Below are positions 16,322 through 25,572 of a DNA stretch of 64,000 bases, piece after piece. The stretch covers positions 2,046,001 through 2,110,000 of the forward strand of contig OZ241860.1 in assembly GCA_965203195.1 (NCBI GenBank), given 5' to 3'. Below the pieces are notes generated by a model. The model saw only the letters and a list, made by a program, of their open reading frames with translations, was not told the DNA's origin and did no database searches. The first letter of the stretch is position 1. Every line of letters begins with the position of its first letter. Origin of the DNA: Bin87 sp965203195. Its GTDB lineage: Bacteria; Chloroflexota; Dehalococcoidia; Lucifugimonadales; UBA3495. The position numbers and the translations under genes are program-made.

Positions 16322-17335
16322 ATGCGCGCTTATTCCCATACCGCCGTCGTCGGCGCCACCACCTGGGGCACCACCCTGGCCATCCTCGCCGCCCGCCAGG
16401 CCCAGGCCGTCCCCGTAACCCTCCTCTGCCGCGCCCCCGCCGAGGCCGACACCCTACGCCGACACGGCGAACACCGCCGCTTCCTCCCCGGCGTGCCCTT
16501 CCCCCCGGCCCTGTCCCCCGAACACGACCCCGCCGTCCTGCGCGCCGCCCCCCTGGTCATCATCGCCGTCCCTTCCGACCGCTTCCGCCGCAACATCCGC
16601 CACATCGCACCCTGGCTGGCCCCTGACGCCGCCCTGGTCAGCGTGGCCAAGGGCCTGGAGCGCCCCGACGCCCTGCGGATGACCGAAATTATGGCCCAGG
16701 AACTCCCCGCGATGTCCCCCGACCAGTTCGCCGTCCTCTCCGGCCCCAACCTCGCCGGCGAAATCATCCGTGGCCAGCCCGCCCTCACCGTAGTCGCCTC
16801 CTCCGGCGAAGCCACCCGCCGCCTCGTCCAGGACACCCTGATGACCCCCGCCTTCCGCGTCTATACCAGCCCCGATGTCATCGGCGTGGAACTCGGCGGC
16901 GCCCTCAAAAACATCCTCGCCCTCGCCGCCGGCATCGCCGACGGCCTGGACGGCGGCAACAACGCCAAAGCCGCCCTCATCACCCGCGGCCTCAACGAAA
17001 TCGGACGCCTGGGCATCGCCGCCGGCGCCGAACTCCTCACCTTCGCCGGCCTCGCCGGACTGGGCGACGTCATCGCCACCTGCTCCAGCCCGCTCAGCCG
17101 CAACCGCCGCGTGGGCGAGCAACTCGCCCGCGGCCGCCCCCTCCCCGACATCCTCGCCGGTATGGACGCAGTCGCCGAAGGCGTCAACACCACCGTGGCC
17201 GCCCTGGAACTCGCCCACCGCCTGGACGTGGATATGCCTATCACCCGACTCATGCACCGCGTCCTCTTCGAAAACCTGCCCGCCGCCCAGTGCATCCCCG
17301 CCCTGATGGAACGCCCCCCACGCCCCGAATGGTAG
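16322..17335 (+). CDS. gpsA: NAD(P)-dependent glycerol-3-phosphate dehydrogenase
   Basis: Makes sn-glycerol-3-phosphate from dihydroxyacetone phosphate for membrane lipids. The 337 residues match the family length. The dinucleotide fold opens VVGATTWGTTLA (9-20), where most members have G-A-G-x-W-G-T. The SGPNLAGEI segment, the catalytic-Lys region GGALKNILALAAG and GLGDVIATC are all present. It starts 10 bases after the SacI-like gene and may be read from the same promoter. A diverged copy of its last 70 codons lies 56 bases downstream. Confidence 0.95.
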   Translation: MRAYSHTAVVGATTWGTTLAILAARQAQAVPVTLLCRAPAEADTLRRHGEHRRFLPGVPFPPALSPEHDPAVLRAAPLVIIAVPSDRFRRNIRHIAPWLAPDAALVSVAKGLERPDALRMTEIMAQELPAMSPDQFAVLSGPNLAGEIIRGQPALTVVASSGEATRRLVQDTLMTPAFRVYTSPDVIGVELGGALKNILALAAGIADGLDGGNNAKAALITRGLNEIGRLGIAAGAELLTFAGLAGLGDVIATCSSPLSRNRRVGEQLARGRPLPDILAGMDAVAEGVNTTVAALELAHRLDVDMPITRLMHRVLFENLPAAQCIPALMERPPRPEW

Positions 17336-17391
17336 CGGCAGCCGGGCCGGACATATAGTCGCGCCGTCTGGCGCCAAACTGGACTCCCTTA

Positions 17392-17602
17392 CGCCCGCGG
17401 CCGCCCCCTCCCCGACATCCTCGCCGGTATGGACGCCGTCGCCGAAGGCGTCAACACCACCGTGGCCGCCCTGGAACTCGCCCAACGCCTGGACGTGGAT
17501 ATGCCCATCACCCGCCTCATGCACCGCGTACTCTTCGAGGGTATGCCCGCCGCCCAGTGCATCCCCGCCCTGATGGAACGACCCCCACGACCCGAATGGT
17601 AG
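17392..17602 (+). pseudogene. Duplicated 3' end of gpsA
   Basis: 211 bases matching 17125-17335 exactly in length and ending at the same stop codon. Ten codons differ, and seven of those changes are synonymous (for example GCA/GCC, CCT/CCC, GAA/GAG); the rest are His to Gln, Asn to Gly and Leu to Met. It has no start codon or ribosome site. The synonymous bias means the fragment diverged while part of a working gene. It was probably copied from a related gpsA, not made by decay of a local duplicate. Confidence 0.85.
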
Positions 17603-17628
17603 CGGCAGTTACGCCCATACCCAACAGC

Positions 17629-17662
17629 AAAAGCCCCCGCCGGAACGCATCCCGGCGGGGGC
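17629..17662 (-). terminator. Intrinsic terminator of the collagen-like gene
   Basis: An 11-bp stem (17633-17643 with 17652-17662), an 8-base loop, and a T4 run on the minus-strand side (17629-17632). It sits 40 bases past the collagen-like stop and may also block read-through from the gpsA side. Confidence 0.8.
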
Positions 17663-17702
17663 CTCCGCTTGGCCGTCTAATGCGGCGCAAACCCGGGCGC
17701 GC

Positions 17703-18428
17703 TTACGCCCGCTGCCGCACCATCACGATCGCCACCACGCCAATGATGGCGGCGATTATCGCCACCACCAGCCCGATGACGCCCCACGGCCCCGCCGTGC
17801 CGGAAACTCCCGCCGGCCCCTGCTCCCCACGCGGACCATCAGCGCCCTGCGTGCCTTGCGGCCCCTGCTCCCCCTTCTCCCCCGCCGGACCCGCCGGCCC
17901 CTGCGGACCCATGGCGCCCGCCGGACCCATGGCGCCCGCCGGACCCATCGCGCCATCCGCGCCACCCGGCCCGGGCACGCCCGGAGGCCCTGCCGGCCCC
18001 ACCGGACCACGCTCGCCCTCGCCGCCTTCACCCGGCTCCGAAGGCGTCATCCCCAGGTTCGCCGTCAGCATAAACCCGGCCTCACGACCGCCGCTCATCC
18101 ACTCGTAAGTCTCCTCGGTGGCACGCTCCCCCACCATAAAGCTGACCATATTGTCGCTGCCCGAAGGCTGCATCAGCGTCAGCTCATACTCCCCCCCCGA
18201 CATCGTCATGGCCTCGCCAATCTTCTCGTCCCCCACCATGGCCACAATCATCTCCCCCTCCGGCACCGCCAGCCCGTCGGCCATGGCCGTGCCGAACAAA
18301 AACGCCGGCGGCACATTCGCGCTGGGCGCCGCCGCCTCCCCGTCACCCTGCGCCGCCGCCAGGCCCAGCGGCAGCGCCACCAGCAGCGCCAACAGCGCCA
18401 CCGTCATTATCGTTGCCAATCTCTTCAT
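17703..18428 (-). CDS. Secreted collagen-like protein with C-terminal membrane anchor
   Basis: A 241-residue protein. A signal peptide (about 1-27, ending AAAQG) is followed by a small folded domain (about 35-125). A collagen-like Gly-x-y stretch then runs from about 132 to 213 (GPAGAMGPAGAMGPQGPAGP and similar). A hydrophobic segment at about 215-237 ends in Arg-Gln-Arg-Ala. The last part predicts anchoring in the membrane with the collagen stalk outside. GAGGAAG precedes the ATG at 18428; the longer frame upstream lacks a signal-peptide start. Surface collagen-like proteins can mediate adhesion or host contact. No prolyl hydroxylase gene is visible nearby. Confidence 0.85.
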   Translation of the reverse strand: MKRLATIMTVALLALLVALPLGLAAAQGDGEAAAPSANVPPAFLFGTAMADGLAVPEGEMIVAMVGDEKIGEAMTMSGGEYELTLMQPSGSDNMVSFMVGERATEETYEWMSGGREAGFMLTANLGMTPSEPGEGGEGERGPVGPAGPPGVPGPGGADGAMGPAGAMGPAGAMGPQGPAGPAGEKGEQGPQGTQGADGPRGEQGPAGVSGTAGPWGVIGLVVAIIAAIIGVVAIVMVRQRA

Positions 18429-18617
18429 CTTCCTCGGCTCCTCTTCCTCAATTCGCTTTCGCTTTGCTTGCTTGCTTGACTGGTTGACTGCTAAACCTTG
18501 CGCCCCGCAACCCGGAGACCCGGGCTCCGGGGCGCTCGACTCATCCGCGCCCCACGGACACGGACGATATGCGGCGGGAGCCAAACCGGACCAGCCGGCC
18601 CAACCCCCGCCACCGGA

Positions 18618-21600
18618 CTACCAGACCACCAGGTTCCAGCAGTCCCCGTTGGAACAGGTCAGGCTGCGCGTCTTGGCGTTCAGCACCACCTCGTCCACCG
18701 CTTCCCCAACCAGGATCCAGTACGGCTGACCCGCGACCAACCCGTCCAGCGTGTTCAGGTCGGCAAACTCCTCGCGGGGATCGTAGAACGACCACTCCTT
18801 GCTGACATTGCCGAAGTAGAACACCGCCTCCAGGTTGTCACCCAGACCTTCCAGCGCGTCCGGCAGCATCGCTACCGCGCCCGGCACCACTTCCTCACGC
18901 ACCGTGATGGAACCGATGGCTACCGTCTGGCTGTTGCCGGAACCAACCTTCATCACCACGCTGTAAGTGCCCGGATCCAGACCCGGAATGGCCAGATCCT
19001 CGGCAGTCACATTCCCGTCCGCGTCGGTGCGGAAAGTGCGCCCGCCCAGAGCGTTGGCGCCGCCGATGGTGATCTCGTCAACCTCCGTATAGACGGGCAT
19101 ACCGGTCACGGTGAGAGTCACCTCATCGCCCGGCTGCCCCTCGGCGGGGTCGATCTCAATGGTGGCCTCCGGCACCTCAAAGCTTTCGGTCTTCACAATC
19201 AGGCTGCCGTAGCTGGCGCGCACCTGCTGCGTGGACGGAATGGCCACATCCCGGCTCACCCGGTGCTCCACACTGAAGCGGCCGGTGCCGTCGGGAATCA
19301 CCGTGTACCTCCGAGACTCCACGGTAACAACCACCTGCCCCACATTGGCCCCGCTGTCCTGGTTGTCCACCGGCCAGTCCGTGCCCGTAACCGTCAGGTA
19401 ATCCCGCGGCCCCAGGACGTTCGGCAGAATGGAGATGGACGGCTCAACGATGGCAACCAGCACCGTGCCAAAGAAACCCTCGTTGTCCTCCACCCGGATG
19501 GTGTGAGTGCCGGAAATCAAAGCCGGATTGTCGGAGGCGGCGTCGGCGGAATCATCCATCGCCCACAGGTAGATGGTGACCACAAACTGCCCCGAGTTGG
19601 AAACCTCAACCCGGTTCTGGTCGTTCAGAGAATCCTCGTCCACCCTGACCGCCACGCCATCCAGTGTGATATTCTCCGGCAGGATGTGCCCCGACCCGAA
19701 GCCATCGCCCTGAATGGTGATGCTGTCGTTGGCGCGCGCTTCGCCCTGGCTCAAGCGCAAGGACGAGCCGGTCACGGTGATCTTCGTATCCTCGGAAACT
19801 TCGGTTTCGCCGCTACCCCACTGGGCGTCAATCCGCACCGTGCCTTCCAGCGCCGAACCGGAAACACTGCCCGGCAGGTCAAAAGTCACAGTTGCGGAAC
19901 CGTCCGAACCGATGGCATCCGCAGTATCCGGCTCAACATCGTTCGCTGCCGTGGCCGGATAGACCTGCTGACCGGCTATCTTCAGCAAAGTCAGCGGAGC
20001 GCGGGGATGCGGGAAATCCTGCGCGTACACGTTCACCGTGTCGCCGGCGTTAACCGAAGTCGGCGATACGCTGATGGAAGGCTCCAGGTCAAAAGTCTCC
20101 ACATCAGTACTGGAGGTGCGGCCTTCGCCGTCCACCATACAGATGTAGTTATTGGGGCCAGGGCCGAAAATCGGCACGGTCACCTCAAAAGCCACAGCAA
20201 CCGTGTCGTCGCTGTCCACCGTAGCGGTGCCGGCGCGGTGGCCCGAGCGGACGATGTGGCGGCAGAAAGTAGCCTCGGCAGTCGCCTTAGCTGTAGCTTT
20301 AGCCGCAGCAACAGCAGCGTCCTTGGCCGCTTTAGCATCCTCAGCGCTAGGAGGAGGATCAGCGGCAGCGGCAGCGGCATCAGCGGCAGCGGCAGCGGAA
20401 GCTTCTGCCGTAGCGGCAGTGCCGCCGCCCGTCAGGTTTACGTCCGTCTTGAGGCTATTCCGCTGCGGAACCGTAAGGGCGGACCAGCCCTTGCAGTAGC
20501 CTTCGCCGGCGGCGTCGGCATTGGCGCCGCTTTGCCCGACAATGAGGTTCCTCTCGGCACAGCTGATGCTGTCCCACCAAGCCTGATGCGGATCCTTGTC
20601 GTGGAGCACGTGCACGGCGGCGGATTTGCCGTCATTGAAGCCGGATCCGGTAACCGTCAGCTCGTAGCCCCGCGTGTTGTCCTCGTCCGACAGGCCGATC
20701 TTGGCGTTGGTCCGCAGGGGCGCGCCAGAGATGTCGTCGTCATCCTTTACCGGCCCAGAATTGTTCTGTTGGCTGGCCCCCAGCACCGAGTAGCCCACGC
20801 TGTGCGTGCCTTCCTCGGGTGGGTTCTTGATGCCGCCGGCCTTCAGAAAGACCAGCTGCAAGGTCTGCCCTTTCATCGGACCATTGAACCCGTCATAATT
20901 GTCCCCGGTGTTGAAATCCGGCAGGAACACCTGAATGTCCCAGTCGTCATCGCCGCCGAAGTGGTCGTCGTCGCTGATCTCAATGGGGTCGGTCACATAG
21001 ACCCGCCCGCCAGAGTTGGTACGGGCGAGGTCAAAGCCGACTATGGTGCGATCCTGATCATCGACGGGCAAGTTGATCGCCCGGAAGTACACGTTGCTCC
21101 GGTCAATGCTGTCCGGCACGTCGAAGTCGTCCTCAAGGAACAACACGACGGAACCGCCAGCCTCCGTATTCCTTTCCAGGCTGTCAATGGTCAGCGTCAG
21201 CGTCACGCCGGCGCTGGCCGAAGTGCTGCTACTCTCAATCTTGCCGTCAGCGTCGTCGGGCACCAACGCCTGCCGCGTGGGCGGCACTGGCGTGGCCGTA
21301 GGCACCGGTGTAGCAGTCGGGGGAACCGGCGTCGCTGTCGGGGGAACCGGCGTCGCTGTCGGCACCGGCGTGTTCGTGGGCAGAGGAGTCGCTGTCGGAA
21401 CCGGCGTCGCCGTCGGCCGCATACAAAGCCCCGCCGCAATCAGCTGCTCCAAACGATCCCCCGTCGCCGTGGCGCACAAACCCGTCGCCGGCGTCGCCGT
21501 CGGCTGCGTACCGCCGCCGCCACCGCCACCAGGCGCCACCGGACCCGGCCCGGAACCGCCGCCCGAAGGCGTCGTCGGCGCCGGCGTCTCCGTGCCGGTC

Positions 21601-21794
21601 CCGTCCGCCTGGCAGACGCCCGCGCTGATGAGCCCCGCCAGCGTATCGCCGCTGGAGGTGGCGCAGAGGCCCTGCGCCTCCGCCGTCCCCCGCTCGGGGC
21701 CGGTCAGCACCACAAACGCAGCCAGCATTCCGACCACGGCCAAAGCCGCGACCAGCGCTGCCGGCCACAAGTGCTTTCTCATGATGTCTTTCAT
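18618..21794 (-). CDS. Very large secreted surface protein with IPT/Ig-like domains
   Basis: A 1058-residue protein. A signal peptide (about 1-41, ending AEAQG) and two related Cys-containing units (GLCATSSGDTLAGLI and GLCATATGDRLEQLI) are followed by a Pro/Thr-rich linker of TPVPTATP repeats (about 125-175). Long beta-rich regions follow with several IPT/TIG-like modules (ISVSPTSVNAGDTV, ITIQGDGFG, LTVTGTDW, VTLTVTGMP). An Ala-rich insertion of about 65 residues lies near 440-500, between cysteines. The end, after YWILVGEAVDEVVL, is CSNGDCWNLVVW. AAGGAG before the first ATG sets the start. The Thr-Pro linkers are common in Chloroflexota secreted proteins. An S-layer or adhesin role is inferred. 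Confidence 0.8.
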   Translation of the reverse strand: MKDIMRKHLWPAALVAALAVVGMLAAFVVLTGPERGTAEAQGLCATSSGDTLAGLISAGVCQADGTGTETPAPTTPSGGGSGPGPVAPGGGGGGGTQPTATPATGLCATATGDRLEQLIAAGLCMRPTATPVPTATPLPTNTPVPTATPVPPTATPVPPTATPVPTATPVPPTRQALVPDDADGKIESSSTSASAGVTLTLTIDSLERNTEAGGSVVLFLEDDFDVPDSIDRSNVYFRAINLPVDDQDRTIVGFDLARTNSGGRVYVTDPIEISDDDHFGGDDDWDIQVFLPDFNTGDNYDGFNGPMKGQTLQLVFLKAGGIKNPPEEGTHSVGYSVLGASQQNNSGPVKDDDDISGAPLRTNAKIGLSDEDNTRGYELTVTGSGFNDGKSAAVHVLHDKDPHQAWWDSISCAERNLIVGQSGANADAAGEGYCKGWSALTVPQRNSLKTDVNLTGGGTAATAEASAAAAADAAAAAADPPPSAEDAKAAKDAAVAAAKATAKATAEATFCRHIVRSGHRAGTATVDSDDTVAVAFEVTVPIFGPGPNNYICMVDGEGRTSSTDVETFDLEPSISVSPTSVNAGDTVNVYAQDFPHPRAPLTLLKIAGQQVYPATAANDVEPDTADAIGSDGSATVTFDLPGSVSGSALEGTVRIDAQWGSGETEVSEDTKITVTGSSLRLSQGEARANDSITIQGDGFGSGHILPENITLDGVAVRVDEDSLNDQNRVEVSNSGQFVVTIYLWAMDDSADAASDNPALISGTHTIRVEDNEGFFGTVLVAIVEPSISILPNVLGPRDYLTVTGTDWPVDNQDSGANVGQVVVTVESRRYTVIPDGTGRFSVEHRVSRDVAIPSTQQVRASYGSLIVKTESFEVPEATIEIDPAEGQPGDEVTLTVTGMPVYTEVDEITIGGANALGGRTFRTDADGNVTAEDLAIPGLDPGTYSVVMKVGSGNSQTVAIGSITVREEVVPGAVAMLPDALEGLGDNLEAVFYFGNVSKEWSFYDPREEFADLNTLDGLVAGQPYWILVGEAVDEVVLNAKTRSLTCSNGDCWNLVVW

Positions 21795-22003
21795 TGGATA
21801 AATCTCCTTCGATTTTTCCGCTGCTGCTGCTGCCTGGCGCTATGCCGTCGTCCGGCGCCGCAATTCCGTTGCCAATATCCGCTGCCGCCGCCAACCGGGG
21901 CCGGAACGGAGCCGGGCTGCTCAAACAACCCCGTCGCCCCGACCCCGGTCAACTGCTGCTCACTCAGACACTGCAACTCACGGGCCGAACTCCGCCAGCG
22001 CGC

Positions 22004-24685
22004 CTAGCTGCCGCTCGCCGCCGCCGGCAGGGTCACGGTAGGCAGCTGGCCCGTGGCCGACTTGCCCAGCTCGTAACCGCCGCCCGTGCGCAGGGCAATC
22101 ACCAGCGCCACATAAGTAGCGCCAGCCGTCCGGTCATCGGCAGAACAGGTGTAAGTCTCGGCGCTGGCGCCCACCAAGTCCAGACAGTAGTCCGTGTCAT
22201 CGGCGGCATTCACCACCACCACCACCTGCTGAGAGACGCCGCTGTCCGGCGGCGACCAATCCACCTTAATGGCGTTGCTCCCGGCAACCTGCGCCGCCAT
22301 CACGCTGCTGGCAAACGCCGGCGGCCCAATCGCAACGCGCTTGGTTACCAACGGCACCGCCGCCACCGCCGCGCCTTCGCCCTGCACCGTAATCGTCACC
22401 GTGCCACGGGACACATCATCCGGCACAAACAGGTCAAAAGTGCCCGTGGCCGTATCCACATCCAGCAGCAGCGGGTCAGTCTCGCCGGCGTCATTGATGG
22501 GCGTCCACCATTCACCGCCCCGGCGCAGCCTCACGGCCTCCGCCCCGGAACCGGACAGCGTCACGCTGACCGCGTTGTTCACATAGGCATCGGCCTCGCT
22601 GTCCACATTGCGGTCGTTGTCCGCCCGCAGCGTAGGCGCGCCGCCGTCCGCCGCCAAAGCCGTCACCGTGTAGGTGCTGCGACCCGACTCGACGCTGTCC
22701 ATACCCGTAACGGTATAGCGCGCCACCCCGGCCGGCTCATCGGCAACGCTGAAGCCCATCGTCAAATTGGGCAGCCGGCTAGCGCCCGAACTCACCGTGC
22801 GACCATCCACCACCGTAATGGTGTAATCGCCCGAATCGGCCCCCAGCCCAATCTCCACCTTCGTAACCCCGTCAAAGCGGTTCGTACCCGCATTCGGACG
22901 CCCCGAAGGCGTGATGTCCTCATTCGTGGGCGACATCGACCAGCTGGTCTTCCCATTGGTCGCCGTCAACCCGTTAATCGGATCGCCCACCACATTCCCC
23001 GCCGCATCCACATGGTAGGCCACCACATAGATGTCATCTTCCCACTCAAACTCCGGATCCCCCGTGGAGGGACCCGCGTCCGGCGACATATTGTCCTCGC
23101 CATCGCACATCAGCACTTCCGTGGGCGTGGCATTGTCATCCTGCGAACAGGTATGCACGCTGCCCATAAACCGCACCGCATCGCCGATAATGGCAATCGG
23201 CACCGTGGCCGAAGCCAGCGGCATATCGTTCTCATCCTCCGCCTCGGACTTCAGGAGGATGTTGTACTGGCCGGGCGCGGCGTTGCGCTTGACGGGAATC
23301 GTGAGCGTGGTGACGCCACTGGCGGCGGAAGTGTGCTCCCCCGTCCCGGTGTTGTCACTGCCCAGCACGGCGCTGGGGCCTTCCCAGACGATGTCCTGGC
23401 CGAACACCTCGTTGTCCAGAGCGTCATCCAGGGTGTACCTGATGGTGATATTCTCCCCGGGCTTCGCCTCCAGATCGCTCCGGTTGGCCACCACCGCATC
23501 ATTAGTCGCCTTGACATTGATTTCGTCCGCCGGCCCCGGGACAATCAGCGTCAGGGTGTGCGGGTACTCAAAGACCACTTCGGGGTCTTTCGTCGCCAGC
23601 TCAAAGTCCACCGACACCTCGGCCGGCCCGGTGGTGTTCCAGCCCTTGAGCTCCAACCCCGGATGCTCGGTGTTGCTCACGCCCTTGAAGGCGCCGGTGA
23701 TCGTCTGGGTTTGGTCCACGCCCGTCAGCCGGACCGAGCCATCCTCATAAGTCAGCGTGGCGCGCAGCCGGCCCGCGGCCTTCTTGAATCTCTGCGCGAC
23801 GTTGTAAGTCTCGTGGCTGCCAGCGAAGTGCAAAAAGATGCTGCCGTCCCCGTTCGCGTCCAGATCGCCGACACGGAACTCCCGGTCGTCGGTAGCGCTG
23901 TTCGCCGCGACGGGCGTCGTTCCCGAGGAAACCTCAGCAGTTCCCACGTCAGCGAACCTGACGAGGTTGGCGGTGGCATTCGTTGCGTCGGCGAATATGG
24001 GGTCGCCGAGGAATTTAACCTCAGCCGCCACCACAGTGGTAGCGTCATCGTGATCCGTCAACAGCGAGTCGGGATCAGTGGCCGTGTGGATGTAGCTGCT
24101 CGCCATCGGCGCCGCTTCGACATCCGCATCCGCTACGTACACGACAACCCACACCGACTTATTATCGGCGACAACATCATTGGCGGACCAGGCTTTCTGC
24201 ACGGTTATCGTGGTGGAGTTGCTCCCCCCGCTTACGCCGGACACCCTGCGGTTATAGGAAGCCACACCCGGACCGCCCTTGTTAGTGCCGCCGCCGGCGC
24301 TAGCCGTGTACACGACGGCAGGGTGGTAGTTGTTGGCCCCGCTGGCGCGGGCGTTAGTGGTGGAAGTGGCGCCGGTGGCGAAAACCGTGAGGTACCGTCC
24401 GGTGGACGTGTTGTTCAGCAGCGTGATATCGACGCTGTCCGCGCTGCTGAAGCATTCCTCTTTCCGAATGTTCTCGCCCTGGAAGCCGGTGGCCACGATG
24501 ACGGTGCAGGGCGCCGCCAACTCGTTACCCGAACGCGTGGTTTCGGCAATCGCCTGGGCTTCGGCGGTGGGCGGCGGGCTGCTGCCGGGCGCGCCCACGC
24601 CAAAGGCCAAAGCCGCCGCCAGCGCCAGCAGGGGCGCCAGGGCCAGCAGGGGCCAAAGCCGCTTTCCTTTCATCATTGTTCTCAT
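22004..24685 (-). CDS. Large secreted surface protein with C-terminal FnIII-like domain
   Basis: An 893-residue protein. A signal peptide (about 1-43, ending TAEAQA) precedes an N-terminal beta-rich domain with two cysteines. Repeated Ig-like strands follow, with conserved Val-Thr-Leu-Thr-type segments. The last 100 residues (from about PPAFASSVMAAQ) look like a fibronectin type III domain ending in an Ala/Ser tail. AAGGAG before the ATG at 24685 sets the start. It lies just upstream of the other giant protein on the same strand with a 209-base gap. The shared signal-peptide style suggests two components of one cell-surface layer. Confidence 0.78.
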   Translation of the reverse strand: MRTMMKGKRLWPLLALAPLLALAAALAFGVGAPGSSPPPTAEAQAIAETTRSGNELAAPCTVIVATGFQGENIRKEECFSSADSVDITLLNNTSTGRYLTVFATGATSTTNARASGANNYHPAVVYTASAGGGTNKGGPGVASYNRRVSGVSGGSNSTTITVQKAWSANDVVADNKSVWVVVYVADADVEAAPMASSYIHTATDPDSLLTDHDDATTVVAAEVKFLGDPIFADATNATANLVRFADVGTAEVSSGTTPVAANSATDDREFRVGDLDANGDGSIFLHFAGSHETYNVAQRFKKAAGRLRATLTYEDGSVRLTGVDQTQTITGAFKGVSNTEHPGLELKGWNTTGPAEVSVDFELATKDPEVVFEYPHTLTLIVPGPADEINVKATNDAVVANRSDLEAKPGENITIRYTLDDALDNEVFGQDIVWEGPSAVLGSDNTGTGEHTSAASGVTTLTIPVKRNAAPGQYNILLKSEAEDENDMPLASATVPIAIIGDAVRFMGSVHTCSQDDNATPTEVLMCDGEDNMSPDAGPSTGDPEFEWEDDIYVVAYHVDAAGNVVGDPINGLTATNGKTSWSMSPTNEDITPSGRPNAGTNRFDGVTKVEIGLGADSGDYTITVVDGRTVSSGASRLPNLTMGFSVADEPAGVARYTVTGMDSVESGRSTYTVTALAADGGAPTLRADNDRNVDSEADAYVNNAVSVTLSGSGAEAVRLRRGGEWWTPINDAGETDPLLLDVDTATGTFDLFVPDDVSRGTVTITVQGEGAAVAAVPLVTKRVAIGPPAFASSVMAAQVAGSNAIKVDWSPPDSGVSQQVVVVVNAADDTDYCLDLVGASAETYTCSADDRTAGATYVALVIALRTGGGYELGKSATGQLPTVTLPAAASGS

Positions 24686-24840
24686 TTGGTGAATACTCCT
24701 TGCCAACCGGAAAGTTCCCGCGCGCGCTGCCGCCGTCCGTCCGCGCCCGCCCTCCGTCTATCCGTCCGTCCGTCCGTCCGCAGGCCCGTAGCCTGGTTCG
24801 TCCGTCCGTAAGTCCGCAGGTCGGTTCGTCCGTCCGTCCG

Positions 24841-24940
24841 TCCGCAAGCCCGTAGCCGCGTCCGCAGGCCCGTAGCCGCGTCCGCAGGCCCGTAGCCCCG
24901 TCCGCAAGCCCGTAGCCGCGTCCGCAGGCCCGTAGCCGCG
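24841..24940. repeat. Five tandem copies of a 20-bp repeat
   Basis: The unit TCCGCAGGCCCGTAGCCGCG begins at 24841, 24861, 24881, 24901 and 24921 with one or two changes per copy. A solitary related unit sits near 24777, and runs of the tetramer GTCC flank the block on both sides. Such a minisatellite upstream of a surface-protein gene could vary in length between strains. Confidence 0.85.
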
Positions 24941-25047
24941 TCCGTCCTTTCGTCCGTCCGTGTGGGGTAGGGCGCTGCCGCCGGCGTCAATCGCGGTGTC
25001 TGAGTGGGCCGGTTGTGTTGGAACTGGTGGGAATGGTAGTGAAAGCC

Positions 25048-25239
25048 AGGGTAGTCGCTAATCAGCTTGCTCGGCTATTCGCTAGGCTGGTCGCTAGGGT
25101 AGTCGCTAGGGTAGTCGCTAGGAAGGCAGCCAGGGTAGTCGCTAGGCTGTACGCTGGGCTAGTCGCTAGGAAGGCAGTTCGGCTAGACGCTAGGGTAGTC
25201 GCTAGGCTGTCAGTTCGGATGGTTGCTAGGATAGACGCT
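25048..25239. repeat. Degenerate 12-bp tandem repeats
   Basis: About 15 irregular copies of a unit close to GTAGTCGCTAGG, some with inserted GAAGGCA. Both strands stay open through it because the period is a multiple of three, which produces spurious four-residue-repeat frames. No ribosome site or conserved start supports coding. Confidence 0.7.
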
Positions 25240-25572
25240 TGCTTGCGCCGGTGCGGCATCCGGCCCGTCCGCAGGGACAGGGCCATCCGTCATCCGGCGA
25301 CTTTCGCTGAATTAGTTCGTAGTAGCATCACCTCCTTTCTGTTCCGTGCGTAGGGGCCGGCCTGCCCCGCGCCGCGCACTGCGACGCCAAGCCTCCGTCC
25401 CCCACGCGTATGCGGTTCGATTCGGTTCGGTTCGGTTGGGACAGGATGTCCCAAGCGGCAACCATTCTAGCGGCGCAAGTATTACGGGAGTATTACCCAC
25501 CCAGCGCCATTTTGGGCCAATTTGGGGCAATTTTGGAAAAACGCCGGGGGGCGATGGGTGCGGCAGGGCGGA

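Larger units (their letters stand above)
24686..25572. other. Gene-free, repeat-filled interval
   Basis: About 890 bases between the surface-protein start and the first coiled-coil gene. They hold two blocks of short tandem repeats (listed separately), a sequence identical to the complement of a perfect Shine-Dalgarno site, and a stretch near 25420-25440 rich in CGGTT repeats. Open frames here are products of the repeats: they lack ribosome sites and normal composition. The promoter of the 893-residue surface protein must lie in its left part. Confidence 0.6.

Noticed and set aside
18498..22007. Plus-strand open frame of 1169 codons opposite the large surface protein
   Set aside because: It is a shadow of the minus-strand gene, which has a signal peptide, ribosome site and recognisable domains; the plus frame gives Arg/His/Gly-rich nonsense.
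21794..24811. Plus-strand open frame of 1005 codons opposite the second surface protein
   Set aside because: Same reason: high GC suppresses stops on the opposite strand; no ribosome site and abnormal residue composition.
24841..24940. Possible CRISPR array in the 20-bp repeats
   Set aside because: The units are directly adjacent with no unique spacers, and no cas genes are present.
24682..25353. Open frames across the minisatellite blocks on both strands
   Set aside because: They arise because the repeat periods are multiples of three or lack stops by chance; residues are short monotonous repeats with no ribosome site.
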